DNA from: Promethearchaeota archaeon
GTDB lineage: Archaea; Asgardarchaeota; Lokiarchaeia; Sigyniarchaeales; SOKP01
Assembly (NCBI GenBank): GCA_019057865.1
Contig: JAHLWP010000013.1
Span: 26,181 to 90,180, forward strand
Direction of reading: 5' to 3'
Length of the DNA: 64,000 nucleotides
Shown here in pieces: positions 19,485-30,316 of this stretch (the first letter of the stretch is position 1; the number at the start of each line of letters is the position of its first letter). The notes beneath the pieces are model-generated. The model ran no database searches. It saw nothing but the letters and a program-made list of their open reading frames with translations, and was not told the DNA's origin. Made by a program: the position numbers and the translations under genes.

Positions 19485-21425
19485 TCATCTTTTTGGAATG
19501 TTATTATATTCTTTCAGAGTAGGGAAAAGTTCAAGAGTAAAGTGAGGAAAGTACATGGCATTTGTAAATTCTTTTTGAAATTCTTCTTTTGTAGCGATTT
19601 CAATATATTGGATTTTTTTTAATAATTTTTTAACCTTTTCTCTTAAATCTTTGTTCAATAAGAGGGATTGAGCGCCAGTTCCAGCAGCATTCCCGATTTG
19701 AAAAATATTTTCATCTGAAATATCTGGAATCATTCCAATAAATTTTGCATTATATTTATTAATATAATTACCAAAAGCACCCGCCAAAAATACTCGTTTT
19801 ATTTCTAGTTTAGTATCTAAATGCTTTAATATAAGTCTAGTACCAGAATAAAAGGCTGCTTTTGCCATTTGTATTTGCCTTATGTCATTCTGAGATATTT
19901 TGATTTCTTTTCCAATAGAGGTTTCTTCTCTTTTAGCTATTATGAACTCAATATTATTATTTCTTTTAAGAATTCTCTCTTGATCAATGAATTCTTTGTT
20001 AAAATTACCACTCCTTGTAAGAATTTTTGATCTTAACATCTCTGCTATAGCATCAACTAAACCAGAACCACAAATACCAATTGGCTTTTTATTTTTAATT
20101 GTGCTGTAGGAAACATCAAAATTTTGAGGATCGATTTTTATAGTATCTATAGCTCCAGCAGCAGCTCTCATTCCATCACTAATATGTGCTCCTTCTAAAG
20201 CAGAGCCAGCTGCACACGACCCTGTTGCTAAGAATTTACGATTTCCTAAAATAATTTCCCCATTGGTTCCTATATCAATAGCTAAAGTAAGATCTTTCTG
20301 TGAGTTGATATTTGATGAAAGTATTACACCAACGGTGTCTGCTCCAATAAATCCTGCAATTATTGGTACTGTATATACATATCCGTTTTTAAATATTTTT
20401 AAATTTAAAGTTCTGGCCTTTATATTCATCCCTTTTTGAATCACAGGGATATAAGGACTCAATCCAATATTTATTGGATCCAAATTTAAAAAAATATGGT
20501 GCATAACTGAGTTCCCAACAATGGTAGCTTCATAAATCTGGGAAGATTTAATTTTACTCTTTTCACAAACTTTTGAAATGATATTATTTAAGTCATTTAA
20601 AACAGCTAAATTTAACTTTTGTAGCCCATTTTCATCATTTTTAATAAAAGAAAGACGTGTGATTACATCTTCTCCATAAGCTGTTTGGCTATTTAGTTTT
20701 GAAGCTAATGAATAGACTTTTCCATTATCTAGATTGATTAAATATCCTACAATTGTAGTTGTTCCAATATCAAATGCAATGCCATAGTTATTTTCTGTTG
20801 TGTCACTAGGTTCACATTCTATAATCTCATTATCATTCCATAAAGTTAGAGTAATTTTATGGTTATTCTCTCTTAAAATATTAGGTAGTTTATTTATTAA
20901 ATTAAAATCAATTTCAATTTGATCTTCTTTAATAGTATTATCTTTAGCAATTATTTCAGCAATTACCCTTTCAAAATCAGGAATAGGCTCATCTAATGTT
21001 GGTTTTTTAATATCGAGGAAAAATTTCTTTATTGCTGGATTTAAGATAGTTTCTTTCCTAATTCCAAAAGTTAGAATATTGAAATCTTCAAATAATAGTT
21101 CACTAGGTAAGAAAATACGAAATTGAGGCGGTTTAAGCTCTTGTAACATATCTATATATTTATCATTAATTTTAGTTTGACATGCTAATCTATATCCACT
21201 TTCAAGATCTTCGTTGCTTAAAAATTTCTTTTCTGCGTTAGTTATTTGATTTAAACACTCACTGCCTTTCTGAATTAAGACTTTACATTTTCCACATGTA
21301 CCTAAGCCACCACATATGGATCTAATTGGCAAATTTAATTTCAATAAAAGGTCATATATTGGCTTATCATCCAAATAGTGAATTCTTCTGGAAATGGGTT
21401 CAAAATTAATAATTATTTTATTAAT
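19485..21425 (-). CDS. Corrinoid activation/regeneration ASKHA protein with N-terminal [2Fe-2S] ferredoxin
   Basis: This RACE/DUF4445-type protein uses ATP to reductively reactivate Co(II) corrinoid methyltransferase partners. The ferredoxin part has CGGLGTCGKC plus a downstream ACQTK cysteine; the ASKHA part has AFDIGTTTIVGYL and AIDIGTNGEIILG phosphate loops. The first standard start is a TTG at 21374 (MDDKPIYD), but that removes the first ferredoxin strands. The frame stays open to TAA at 21441-21443 and encodes INFEPISRRIHYL, so ATT at 21425, 6 bases after GGGAG, is a likely start (646 residues). No corrinoid protein or methyltransferase lies in the window; the partner must be elsewhere. 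Confidence 0.85.
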   Translation of the reverse strand: MNKIIINFEPISRRIHYLDDKPIYDLLLKLNLPIRSICGGLGTCGKCKVLIQKGSECLNQITNAEKKFLSNEDLESGYRLACQTKINDKYIDMLQELKPPQFRIFLPSELLFEDFNILTFGIRKETILNPAIKKFFLDIKKPTLDEPIPDFERVIAEIIAKDNTIKEDQIEIDFNLINKLPNILRENNHKITLTLWNDNEIIECEPSDTTENNYGIAFDIGTTTIVGYLINLDNGKVYSLASKLNSQTAYGEDVITRLSFIKNDENGLQKLNLAVLNDLNNIISKVCEKSKIKSSQIYEATIVGNSVMHHIFLNLDPINIGLSPYIPVIQKGMNIKARTLNLKIFKNGYVYTVPIIAGFIGADTVGVILSSNINSQKDLTLAIDIGTNGEIILGNRKFLATGSCAAGSALEGAHISDGMRAAAGAIDTIKIDPQNFDVSYSTIKNKKPIGICGSGLVDAIAEMLRSKILTRSGNFNKEFIDQERILKRNNNIEFIIAKREETSIGKEIKISQNDIRQIQMAKAAFYSGTRLILKHLDTKLEIKRVFLAGAFGNYINKYNAKFIGMIPDISDENIFQIGNAAGTGAQSLLLNKDLREKVKKLLKKIQYIEIATKEEFQKEFTNAMYFPHFTLELFPTLKEYNNIPKR

Positions 21426-21632
21426 GCTTTTCTCCCTTTCTTATTAGTTTATGAAATTATAAATGAGATAAATTCTCTCGGAAATTTAAGAACCTTTATC
21501 GTTTTTAATTATCTATAGTTAAAATAATTATAACAATATAAAAAGTTTAATTACTTAGTTTAACGTAATAAAAAAGATTGTTTATCAAAATAGATTATTT
21601 TTTAAATTAAGTATAAAAGGATTAATATTAAA

Positions 21633-24600
21633 ATGCAAAATCCTGAAAATTTAGCTCAAGAAGCCTTAAATTTGTTAGAATTAGCTCAAAAACTTGAAGA
21701 GGAAAGGAATGTAGAGAAAGCGATTGTAAATTACGAAAGAGCAGGAGAACTTCTTAAGCAAAGTGGATATTTAACTCACAGAATTCAAGATATTTATGAT
21801 AGAATTCAAGAATTAAATAAGTATCTCAAACAAGACAAATTATATCAATATACTCAAACACAAACTCAAATTGAGCAATTACAAGACCAAGCATTTGCGT
21901 TATTAGATGGTGCAAAAAAATTAGAATCTGATGGTTTTTTTGAAGATGCTATCAAACAATATAGTTCAGCTATAGCCCTCCTGACTCAAGCAGGTTGGTC
22001 TAATACTCAATTAAACAATTTAAATACAAAGATTAAGATTATCTCTGATAATATAGAGCAGGAGAAAAAGATACTTCGGCAAAAAGAATTAGATCCTTCT
22101 CAACAATATATTCGAGAAAAAACAGAAGAGCAACCTCAAATTGTCAGTATGTTTGGAGAAAAAGCAACTCCTGAAAAAATAGAAAGAATAGAAACTTATA
22201 AAGCAATGAAAAAACGAGAGGAAGAAATACAAAATGAAGCATTTGCACTTATTGATAAAGGAAAATTATATGAACAAAAGAAAAAATTCGATAATGCAAT
22301 ACTGAATTATGAAAGGGCTGTCGAATTATTAAACTCTATTGGTTGGACTGAACAAACGCGTAATATTCAAATAATAATTGAAAAGCTTAAAATGGATCGT
22401 AAAAACTTTCAGAAATTTCAAGCTCAACAAGCACAAGATTCCGAAGCAATAAAGAGTAAAGCTGAGTTAAAACAACCTAGTATAACTTCAGAAGCAGAAT
22501 TAAAAAAGCAAAAATTAACTGTATTTGAAGAGAAAAAGAAACAAGAAGAGGAAATTCAGACAAAGGCGTTTAATCTAATAGATATTGGAAAAATGTTCGA
22601 AAGGGATAATAATTACGATAAAGCAAACCAAATGTTTAATCAAGCAATTGAAATGCTTAAATCAATAGAATGGGATGCTTATATTCAACCTATTATTAAT
22701 TTAATAAATGATGTCAAAGAAAAACAGAAAAGAGAACAAAAATCGGACCAATTAAAGGAAATAAGACAAGGTCAACTAATGAAACTTCAAGAATCGATAT
22801 CTTTAAAACAACAAGAACAATTATTGCAATCTACTCAAGATTTAGAGCTTAGGAGAAAAGAACTTGAACAAAAGCGAAAAGAAAAAGAAAAGAAAGAAAA
22901 TGAGTTTTTTACAATATTAGAGAGAGCAGATAAAATATTACAAGAAGAAAAAGATTTTGATAAAGCAATAAATGAATATCAAAATGCATTAGAAAAGCTT
23001 AAAGAGTTAGGGGCAGGATGGGAACATTATATTAGCACACTAAAGACTACTATAACAAATGTTCGTAAGATTAAGCAATCTCAGCTCAAAAAGCAACAAG
23101 AAGAGCAAAGAGGAATCAAAGAAAGAAAAGAACAAGAATTAGAATTTCAGAGAAAAATTTCTGAACAGATAGATAAAGAACGAGCAAGGTTAAAGCAAAA
23201 AGAAATTGAATTAAAAGAAAGAGATGCCGAAATAAAATATAGAGAACAACGCAAAAGTGTTGCTTTTAATTATATGGATGATGCTCATGATTACATTACA
23301 CGAGGAGATTTTGAAAACGCTATTAATGCTTATCAAAATGCGGGAAAAATTTTTGCTGAAATTCAATGGACTGATGAGATACCATTAATTGAAAAATCTA
23401 TTAATGAAATAGAACAATTAAGAAGGAAACAACTTGATTTAAAACAGAAAAAGTTCCAAAAAGCAATAGAGAGACATAAAAAAGAAGAAGAATTTCAAAG
23501 ACAAATTGCCAAACAATTACAAGTAGAACGTGAAAAATTAAGAAAAAAAGAGATCGTTTTTAGAAAACATGAGGAAGAATTAAAAGAGCAAGAAGATAAA
23601 AGAAAAGCCGGTTTTGTTCTTCTAGAAGAGGCGCAAGACCATGTAAAACAAGGAGATTTTGATAAGGCAATCGAAATACTTCAGTATGCTATGAATTTTT
23701 TCGCAGATGCTCAATGGCACAATGAGATACGTTTGATTCAGAATTCTATTATTGAGATTGAAAATAGAAAACGTGAAGCTGAGATAAAAAAACAAATAGA
23801 ATTACAAACTACTCTTGAGAAAGAAAAACAAGAAAAGGAGTTTCAAGAAAAAATTACTAAAATGATGAAAACTCAACGTGACAAATTAAAACAAAGAGAG
23901 ATAATTTTAAGAGAAAAAGAAGAAGAACTTGCTCATCGCGAGAAAAAAAAAGAAGAGGCTTTCTATTTATTAGATAAGGCCCAAAATCTTGTTCTTCAAG
24001 GTAAGTTAGAGTATGCAATTGAGATTTATTATGATGTCGCTAATATTTTTGCAGAAATTCAATGGATTGATGAAATTCCAATAATCCAAAAAACAATTCA
24101 AAATATTAAAAATAAAATTAGGGAAAATGAGATTTTAAAACAAAAAGAAATTCAGAAGTCAATTGAAAAAGAAATGGTAAATAGAGCATTTGTAGAGAAA
24201 ATTAAAAAACAGAGAGAAAGAGAATTAGCAAAAGAGATGGAAAAAGCAGAGATTATCGAACAACAAAAAGAAATTTCAACAAAAAATTTATCTAAACAAC
24301 AAAGTGCCTTTAAATTAATTGGTAACGCAGATATATTGCTTCAAGAAGAAAATTTCAGTAAGGCTACAGAAAATTATAGGAAAGCAATAGGAATCTTAAC
24401 AGAAATAGGGTGGACCCATGGATATTTGAAACTGTTACAAGAGACCACTCAGGCTATAAATGAAAGAAAACGAGAAAGGGAAAGAGAAAAGCAATTAGAA
24501 CAAGAATTATTAATTAAGAAGCAAAAAGAAGAAGAAGAATTCCAATCAAAAATCTCAACCTCTATTCAGAAAGAAAAAGAGAGGATCAAGAAAAAAGAAT

Positions 24601-27600
24601 TTAAAATTCAAAGGAGAGAAGAATTAATAGATAAAATAGAAAGTCGTAAAGAAGAAGCATTTAAATTAATGGATGATGCCGAGAATTTGTTAAATCAAAA
24701 CCAATATTTACAATCCATTGAAAAATACCGTCAAGCCGAATTAATTCTAAATGAAGTCGGCTTTTCAACAAGGGTTATCAGAGAAATGATTCAAAAGATT
24801 CAACAAAAGAATAGAGAAGATGATCTTTCTAAACAAAAGGAATTTGAAACAAGAATTAGAAAGCAACAAGAAGATCTCATATTTCAACGAGAAATTTCAG
24901 AAAATTTAAAAATTGAAGAGGAAAAAATGAAAGCTAAGCAAAAATGGTTGAAAGAACAAGAAGATTTTAAGTTATTAGCTGAAAAAAGAAAGAAAGATGC
25001 ATTTGATTTATTAGAGAAAGCACAAAACTACATTCAAGAAGGAGAATTTGACAAAGCAATTGAATTATACCATGAAGCGGTAAAAATATTTACCGAAATA
25101 AAGTGGGATGAGGAAGTTAGCTTGATCCAAAATTCGATTTTTGAGATTGAAACTAAAAAACGTGAATTAGAATTAGAGAAACAAAGGGAATTACAGAAAA
25201 CACTTGAGCGAGAAAAACAAGATAAAGATTTTCAAGATCAAATTTCTACGATGATGAAAGCTCAATGTGATAAATTAAAACAAAAAGAAATTGCATTTAG
25301 AGAAAGAGAACAAGAATTAACCCATCGCGAAGAGAGAAAAGAAGAAGCATTTAATTTGTTGGATAAAGCTCATGAGCAACTGTCTCAAGGTAACTTAGAT
25401 GATACTATTGAACTGTATCATAGGATGGCAAATATTTTTGCTCAAATACAATGGAATGAAGAAATCCCGATAATTCAAAGAGCTATACAAGATATTGAAA
25501 ATAAAAGGAAGGAAAAGGAATTAATAAGACAAAAAACCTTCCAAATGGAAATTGAAAAAGAGAAAGCAGATTATGCTTTTATAGAGAAAATTAAACGTCG
25601 TAGAGAATCTGAAAGAGTTAAAGCATTAGAACAACAAGAATTCTTAGAAACACAAAGAATTATATCCGCACATAATTTATCTAAGCAAGAAAATGCTTTT
25701 AATTTAATTGAGGAAGGAGATCTATTACTCACCCATAAACAATTTAGTAATGCTATAGAAAATTATCAAAAAGCAATAGAAATTTTAAGGGAAATTGGAT
25801 GGACTAGTGAATATCTAAAGGTGTTACAAGAAACAATTCAAACAGTAAAATATCGACAATTAGAAAAAGAAAAAGAAAAACAATTAGAACAGCAAATGGT
25901 CATCAAGCGACAAAAAGAAGAAGAACAATTCCAAATAAAAATAGCTGAATATTTACAAAAAGAAAAAGAAAGGATTCAAGAAAAAAAAATCGAAATTCAA
26001 AAATTAGAAGATTTAAAACTCTACATGGAAAATCGTAAGAAAGAAGCTTTTAAAATAATGGATTTAGGAGAAAACTTATTAAATCAAGGCAATTATGAAC
26101 AATCTATTGAAAATTATCGTCAGGCTGAATTAATTTTAAATGAAATTAGATTTCCAACAGCAGCAGTTAAAGAAATGATTCATAAAATCCAGGATAAAAT
26201 TAAAGAAGAAAATTTAAGGAAACAAAAAATATTTGAAAACCAAATTAAAAAAGAGAGAGAAGAATTTTTATTCCTACAAGATATTAATGAACGGTCAAAA
26301 ATTAGAGATAAGATTAGGAAAACAAAAGAACAGCAGCTTGTGAAGCAGAGAGAATTATATGCTTATATGGAAAAGAGAAAAGAGGATGCATTCAATCTTT
26401 TAGAAGAAGCAGAGATTTTTATGAAAAATGGGCAGTATGATAAAGCCCTTGAATATTACCGTAATGCTGAAATAATTTTGAACGAAATTCAATTCCCAAC
26501 TGAATCTATAAGAGAGATGATTCATAAAGTTCAAGAGAAGAAAAAAGAGCATCAACTAGAAAAGCAGAATGAATTAGAGCTGGCAATTCAAAAAGAAAGA
26601 GAAGAACGAGAATTCCAAAGTAAAATTGCTGAAAGTATCAATAGTGAGAGAGATCGTTTGAAATCAAAACAAATTCAAATATTAGAAATCGAAGAAAGGA
26701 AAAGAATCTTAGAAAAAAGAAAACAAGAAGCATTTAAGATTTTAGATGAAGCTGAAAATGCTTCAAAAAGATTAGATTATAATGGTGCATTAGAAAGTTA
26801 TAGAAAGGCTGGTTTATTATTAAATCAATTACAATTTCCAACCGAATCTATTGAAAATACGATATCTAAGATTGCAGAACTTAAAAAACAAAAAGAACAG
26901 ACAGAAGTATTAAAATATCAAAGGGACTTAGAACGATTAGAAGAAGAAAGACAATTACAAGCAATTATTGAAGAAAGACAAAGACAAGAAAGAGAAAAGA
27001 AAATAGCTCATCAATTAGCACTTCAAGAAAGGGAGAGAGTTATTCAGGAACAAATGAACCAAAGAGAAGCTGCTTATTCACTTTTAGAAAAAGCTCAAAG
27101 TCACCTTAAAGGACATACTCCTGATTATGATTCCGCAATAGCATTATATACTCAAGCAAGAGACTTTTTAGCTGAAAATATCGGTTGGCAACCTGAAATC
27201 ACCCATTTGAATGATTTAATTAACGATTTACAACTAGAGAAAGCAAATTTCATTGAAAGGAAAAGAATAGAAGAACAGGCTAGATTACAAAGACAAAATG
27301 AATATATATTATTTCAAGAGGAAGTAAGAAGGAGACGCATAGAACAAGAAAAATTAAAACAAGAACAACTAAGGCAGTATAGAGTGTTATATTTAAAAAG
27401 AGAACAAGCAGATAGACTAAGAGATGAAGGCTTAAATCTAATTGATGAAGGAAAGAAATGGGCCGCATATCATGATTTTGAACAATCCTATGAGAATTTT
27501 AACTTGGCTATTGAAAAGTTCAAAGAAATTGGTTGGGATGAGGAAGTAAAATATATTCAAAATGAAATAAAAAACATAAAGATATTAGAAGACCGAGTAA

Positions 27601-27998
27601 AGAAGGAAGAATTGAGGATTCAATCTATCTATGAACAATTAGAAAAACAAAAATCTTTAGAAGAGTATCAGAGAAATCAAAAAGAGTCTGAGTTGCAGCA
27701 AACTATAGCAGAAGTTGGAGATTTAGCTGGTGATATAATTACTTTAATTGAAGATCGAAGAAAAAAACAAAGAACTGAGGCAGAACAACAAAAAATTCAA
27801 ATCAAGAAAGAAGCACAAGAATTTAGCAAAAAAATGGGAGGGTTAATTAGATTAAAAGAAGATCTTATTGCAGAATTGGCAAGAAGAGAAGATGAAAAGA
27901 GAAAGAAAGTAGAAGAACTAAAAAGCGTTAAAGAAAGAGAAAAAATTGATGATATAAAAAAGATGCTTAAAGAAGTTGCTAAAAAAAAGAAAAAATAA
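21633..27998 (+). CDS. Giant TPR/coiled-coil repeat protein (2121 residues)
   Basis: I count about 18 helical hairpins of the form AF.LL..A...........KAIE.Y..A..IL.EI.W, joined by long charged coiled-coil linkers rich in Lys, Glu and Gln. It has no signal peptide or membrane segment and no catalytic motif. Repeats 7-10 and 11-14 are copies of each other with a period of about 1389 bases (463 residues). The last ~150 residues are nearly pure coiled coil ending in a Lys run. Size and make-up suggest a scaffold or cytoskeleton-associated protein, typical of Asgards, but function is unknown. The ubiquitin E1 gene follows 97 bases downstream on the same strand. Confidence 0.85.
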   Translation: MQNPENLAQEALNLLELAQKLEEERNVEKAIVNYERAGELLKQSGYLTHRIQDIYDRIQELNKYLKQDKLYQYTQTQTQIEQLQDQAFALLDGAKKLESDGFFEDAIKQYSSAIALLTQAGWSNTQLNNLNTKIKIISDNIEQEKKILRQKELDPSQQYIREKTEEQPQIVSMFGEKATPEKIERIETYKAMKKREEEIQNEAFALIDKGKLYEQKKKFDNAILNYERAVELLNSIGWTEQTRNIQIIIEKLKMDRKNFQKFQAQQAQDSEAIKSKAELKQPSITSEAELKKQKLTVFEEKKKQEEEIQTKAFNLIDIGKMFERDNNYDKANQMFNQAIEMLKSIEWDAYIQPIINLINDVKEKQKREQKSDQLKEIRQGQLMKLQESISLKQQEQLLQSTQDLELRRKELEQKRKEKEKKENEFFTILERADKILQEEKDFDKAINEYQNALEKLKELGAGWEHYISTLKTTITNVRKIKQSQLKKQQEEQRGIKERKEQELEFQRKISEQIDKERARLKQKEIELKERDAEIKYREQRKSVAFNYMDDAHDYITRGDFENAINAYQNAGKIFAEIQWTDEIPLIEKSINEIEQLRRKQLDLKQKKFQKAIERHKKEEEFQRQIAKQLQVEREKLRKKEIVFRKHEEELKEQEDKRKAGFVLLEEAQDHVKQGDFDKAIEILQYAMNFFADAQWHNEIRLIQNSIIEIENRKREAEIKKQIELQTTLEKEKQEKEFQEKITKMMKTQRDKLKQREIILREKEEELAHREKKKEEAFYLLDKAQNLVLQGKLEYAIEIYYDVANIFAEIQWIDEIPIIQKTIQNIKNKIRENEILKQKEIQKSIEKEMVNRAFVEKIKKQRERELAKEMEKAEIIEQQKEISTKNLSKQQSAFKLIGNADILLQEENFSKATENYRKAIGILTEIGWTHGYLKLLQETTQAINERKREREREKQLEQELLIKKQKEEEEFQSKISTSIQKEKERIKKKEFKIQRREELIDKIESRKEEAFKLMDDAENLLNQNQYLQSIEKYRQAELILNEVGFSTRVIREMIQKIQQKNREDDLSKQKEFETRIRKQQEDLIFQREISENLKIEEEKMKAKQKWLKEQEDFKLLAEKRKKDAFDLLEKAQNYIQEGEFDKAIELYHEAVKIFTEIKWDEEVSLIQNSIFEIETKKRELELEKQRELQKTLEREKQDKDFQDQISTMMKAQCDKLKQKEIAFREREQELTHREERKEEAFNLLDKAHEQLSQGNLDDTIELYHRMANIFAQIQWNEEIPIIQRAIQDIENKRKEKELIRQKTFQMEIEKEKADYAFIEKIKRRRESERVKALEQQEFLETQRIISAHNLSKQENAFNLIEEGDLLLTHKQFSNAIENYQKAIEILREIGWTSEYLKVLQETIQTVKYRQLEKEKEKQLEQQMVIKRQKEEEQFQIKIAEYLQKEKERIQEKKIEIQKLEDLKLYMENRKKEAFKIMDLGENLLNQGNYEQSIENYRQAELILNEIRFPTAAVKEMIHKIQDKIKEENLRKQKIFENQIKKEREEFLFLQDINERSKIRDKIRKTKEQQLVKQRELYAYMEKRKEDAFNLLEEAEIFMKNGQYDKALEYYRNAEIILNEIQFPTESIREMIHKVQEKKKEHQLEKQNELELAIQKEREEREFQSKIAESINSERDRLKSKQIQILEIEERKRILEKRKQEAFKILDEAENASKRLDYNGALESYRKAGLLLNQLQFPTESIENTISKIAELKKQKEQTEVLKYQRDLERLEEERQLQAIIEERQRQEREKKIAHQLALQERERVIQEQMNQREAAYSLLEKAQSHLKGHTPDYDSAIALYTQARDFLAENIGWQPEITHLNDLINDLQLEKANFIERKRIEEQARLQRQNEYILFQEEVRRRRIEQEKLKQEQLRQYRVLYLKREQADRLRDEGLNLIDEGKKWAAYHDFEQSYENFNLAIEKFKEIGWDEEVKYIQNEIKNIKILEDRVKKEELRIQSIYEQLEKQKSLEEYQRNQKESELQQTIAEVGDLAGDIITLIEDRRKKQRTEAEQQKIQIKKEAQEFSKKMGGLIRLKEDLIAELARREDEKRKKVEELKSVKEREKIDDIKKMLKEVAKKKKK
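23590..26367 (+). repeat. Internal tandem duplication, two ~1389-base blocks
   Basis: Corresponding repeat starts recur at constant spacing: ~23955 and ~25342, ~24295 and ~25685, ~24653 and ~26042. Linkers match too (MMKTQRDKLKQ against MMKAQCDKLKQ; NLSKQQSAFKL against NLSKQENAFNL). So a four-repeat block was duplicated once as a unit. Boundaries are approximate. Confidence 0.75.
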
Positions 27999-28095
27999 AA
28001 TAAAATTTTATTAGAGATTCTAATTTCTTTTAAAAATAATTACTAATTTTATTTACATAATTATAGTATTTTAATCATAAACTCTTAATTTAAAG

Positions 28096-29682
28096 ATGAC
28101 AGAACGAGAAAGTGAGGACTTTTTTAAATCTCGTATGTTTGCGAGACAACAATTAATAGATGGTTGGTCTCAAGACATATTAGATGATGGTTGTATCCTA
28201 ATTATTGGAGTAGGGGCTTTAGGCTGTGAAATTGCTAAAGATTTCGCTCTGATGGGCATTGGCAAACTGATTCTTGTGGATTTAGATACTATTGAAACAT
28301 CGAATTTATCACGTCAAATGTTATTTAAACCGGGAGATGAAGGACGACCGAAAGCCGAAGTTGCGGCGGAGAGATTGAAAGAAATAAATCCATACTTGAA
28401 AGTTGACTATTATTTTGAAAAGCTCCAAAAATTACCTATGTCTGTATATGAAGAGGCAGATGTAGTTATCGCTGCTTTAGATAACTTTAATGCACGACTA
28501 GATTTGAATAAAATTTGCTTGAGATTGAAAAAACCAATGGTTGAGGGAGGGACTGTAGGTTTCGAAGGTCACGTTCAGATTGTGATTCCTGAAGGATCTG
28601 GTTTACAATACAAAGATAGAGAGACTGAAATTGATAATCTAGTAGAATCTAAGTTATGGGAGATCAGTGAAACTGAATTACCTGAATATTTTGCGGCAAT
28701 GAAAAGAATAGAAGAATTAGAAGATCGAATCGAGCGAATAAAAAAAGAGATAATTGAACCTGTTAAAAAAAAAGTTAGAAAAGAAATTGAAAATGTTTTT
28801 GAAAAAGGCCATGCTCCCGGATTGTTAAATGTCACACCTTGTTATAGATGCCTAGTTCCAATTCCTCCTGCTGATGATAAATTAGTTGCTGCTTGTACCT
28901 TAAAAGGGTTACCACGGAATAGGAATCATTGCGTTATTAAAGCAGAAGTAGAATTTGAAAAAAAGTTTGGTCATAAACCTGATCTTAATTTAAACGATGA
29001 AGTTATTAAATTGAAAGAATTAGCCGAAGAGGAACTGTACAAATTAAGGGAAAGAGTCTTTGACGAAAATGTACCTCCAGAAAAAAGAAAGCTTTTATCC
29101 GAAGAAGAAATAGAAGAATGGAAGAAAAATATAAAAGAAACGTTCGGACCAGATTATAAATTTGAAGAAATGGAAAATATTTTGGGTAATAAAATAGCTG
29201 CCATACAATCAGTTAGCTCAATTATCTCTAGTATACAATCTCAAGAGGCTTTAAAGCTTTTATTTAGAATTAACGGAAGAAACATCGGTCCTCCGATGGA
29301 TCCTCCATATGTAAACTATAATGGTATTTATGGTCAATTTGACCATTTAAATATTATGAAACGAGAAGATTGCCTAGCTTGCGGAAAAATTGAAGGTGAA
29401 GAGAACGTACAAATTGTAGTTCCTTTTGATGCTGACGTTGGTTATGTTTTTAAAGCTATGGAGATAACGGGATATAAATTAGATCCAGAATTATGGATGA
29501 TCACCAACCCAATGACAAAAGAAATATATTGGAATCCTTATATACCTTCAATGAAGGATCCTAATGTCAAATTGACTACTTTAAAAATAAAAAGCAATGA
29601 AATTGTGACTTTAAGCCCTTTAGGCAAAGCTTTAGTAGAATCAGAAATAAAAAAATATAATGTCGTAATTACATATATGTAA
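28096..29682 (+). CDS. Ubiquitin-activating E1-like enzyme
   Basis: A 528-residue ThiF/UBA-family enzyme that should adenylate a ubiquitin-like modifier and carry it as a thioester. The nucleotide site is GVGALGCEIA (38-47) with VDLDTIETSNLSRQ. Zn ligands are Cys249/Cys252 and Cys426/Cys429. Cys267 in ACTLKGLPRNRNHC lies in the position and context of the eukaryotic E1/UBA3 catalytic cysteine. The C-terminal ~90 residues may be a ubiquitin-fold domain that binds the E2. This is closer to eukaryotic E1 than to bacterial ThiF/MoeB. The E2 gene is 1 kb away, convergent. No ubiquitin-like protein, RING or JAMM protease gene is in the window. Confidence 0.92.
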   Translation: MTERESEDFFKSRMFARQQLIDGWSQDILDDGCILIIGVGALGCEIAKDFALMGIGKLILVDLDTIETSNLSRQMLFKPGDEGRPKAEVAAERLKEINPYLKVDYYFEKLQKLPMSVYEEADVVIAALDNFNARLDLNKICLRLKKPMVEGGTVGFEGHVQIVIPEGSGLQYKDRETEIDNLVESKLWEISETELPEYFAAMKRIEELEDRIERIKKEIIEPVKKKVRKEIENVFEKGHAPGLLNVTPCYRCLVPIPPADDKLVAACTLKGLPRNRNHCVIKAEVEFEKKFGHKPDLNLNDEVIKLKELAEEELYKLRERVFDENVPPEKRKLLSEEEIEEWKKNIKETFGPDYKFEEMENILGNKIAAIQSVSSIISSIQSQEALKLLFRINGRNIGPPMDPPYVNYNGIYGQFDHLNIMKREDCLACGKIEGEENVQIVVPFDADVGYVFKAMEITGYKLDPELWMITNPMTKEIYWNPYIPSMKDPNVKLTTLKIKSNEIVTLSPLGKALVESEIKKYNVVITYM

Positions 29683-29686
29683 ATCT

Positions 29687-30316
29687 TTAAATATTTCGGT
29701 TTTTCTTATAAATTTTTACAAGATTTATTAGATCATCGATGAAAAAGGTATCTATTCCTGCTCTTTCACCAGTTTGAATATCGTTCTGTAAATCTCCAAA
29801 AAATATTATTTCTTCTTTCTTAATCTTGTAGTGATCTTGAATTTTAAAAAGACCCTCGGGATTTGGTTTCCATTTTCTTACATCCTCTCTTCCAATGATA
29901 TAATCTATTTGTTCCATTAAGCTCACTAATTTTAAAGATTCTAAAATTGTAGTTCTTGTATTAAGAGACAGGATTGCTAATTTTGTTCCCTTTTCTACAC
30001 CAAATTTTTCTTTATTCTTAATAAAGAAAAGAGTTTCTTCAATTGGTTGGGTCTCTTTAATGTTTTCAAGTTCATAACGTTTGATAATATTGAAAAACTT
30101 TTTCAGATTCATTTCATCTTTCTTATCAACTATATCATTAAGGTAAGCAGAAATTCTATTAAATTCACCTCTTTCTCCATAAATCTCCACATAATTTTCT
30201 TCTATCATATTTTTCAATGAATTCCAATCTGCTGATAATCTTACAATTGTTCCATCCAAATCGAATATGATAACCTTTTTTCCTTTAAATGTGAATTTTT
30301 TCATGTTGTTATACAT
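29687..30316 (-). CDS. HAD-superfamily hydrolase
   Basis: A 209-residue haloacid dehalogenase-type phosphatase: motif I IIFDLDGTIV (nucleophile Asp19 and Asp21), a helical cap, the LSLNTRTT region for motif II, KWKPNPEGL around motif III and FFGDLQNDIQTG for motif IV. The small helical cap suggests a phosphoglycolate-phosphatase-like C1 enzyme; the substrate cannot be told. It sits between E1 and E2, converging on E1 with 4 bases between stops, and is co-oriented with E2 260 bases upstream; there is no evidence for a role in the ubiquitin pathway. Confidence 0.85.
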   Translation of the reverse strand: MYNNMKKFTFKGKKVIIFDLDGTIVRLSADWNSLKNMIEENYVEIYGERGEFNRISAYLNDIVDKKDEMNLKKFFNIIKRYELENIKETQPIEETLFFIKNKEKFGVEKGTKLAILSLNTRTTILESLKLVSLMEQIDYIIGREDVRKWKPNPEGLFKIQDHYKIKKEEIIFFGDLQNDIQTGERAGIDTFFIDDLINLVKIYKKNRNI

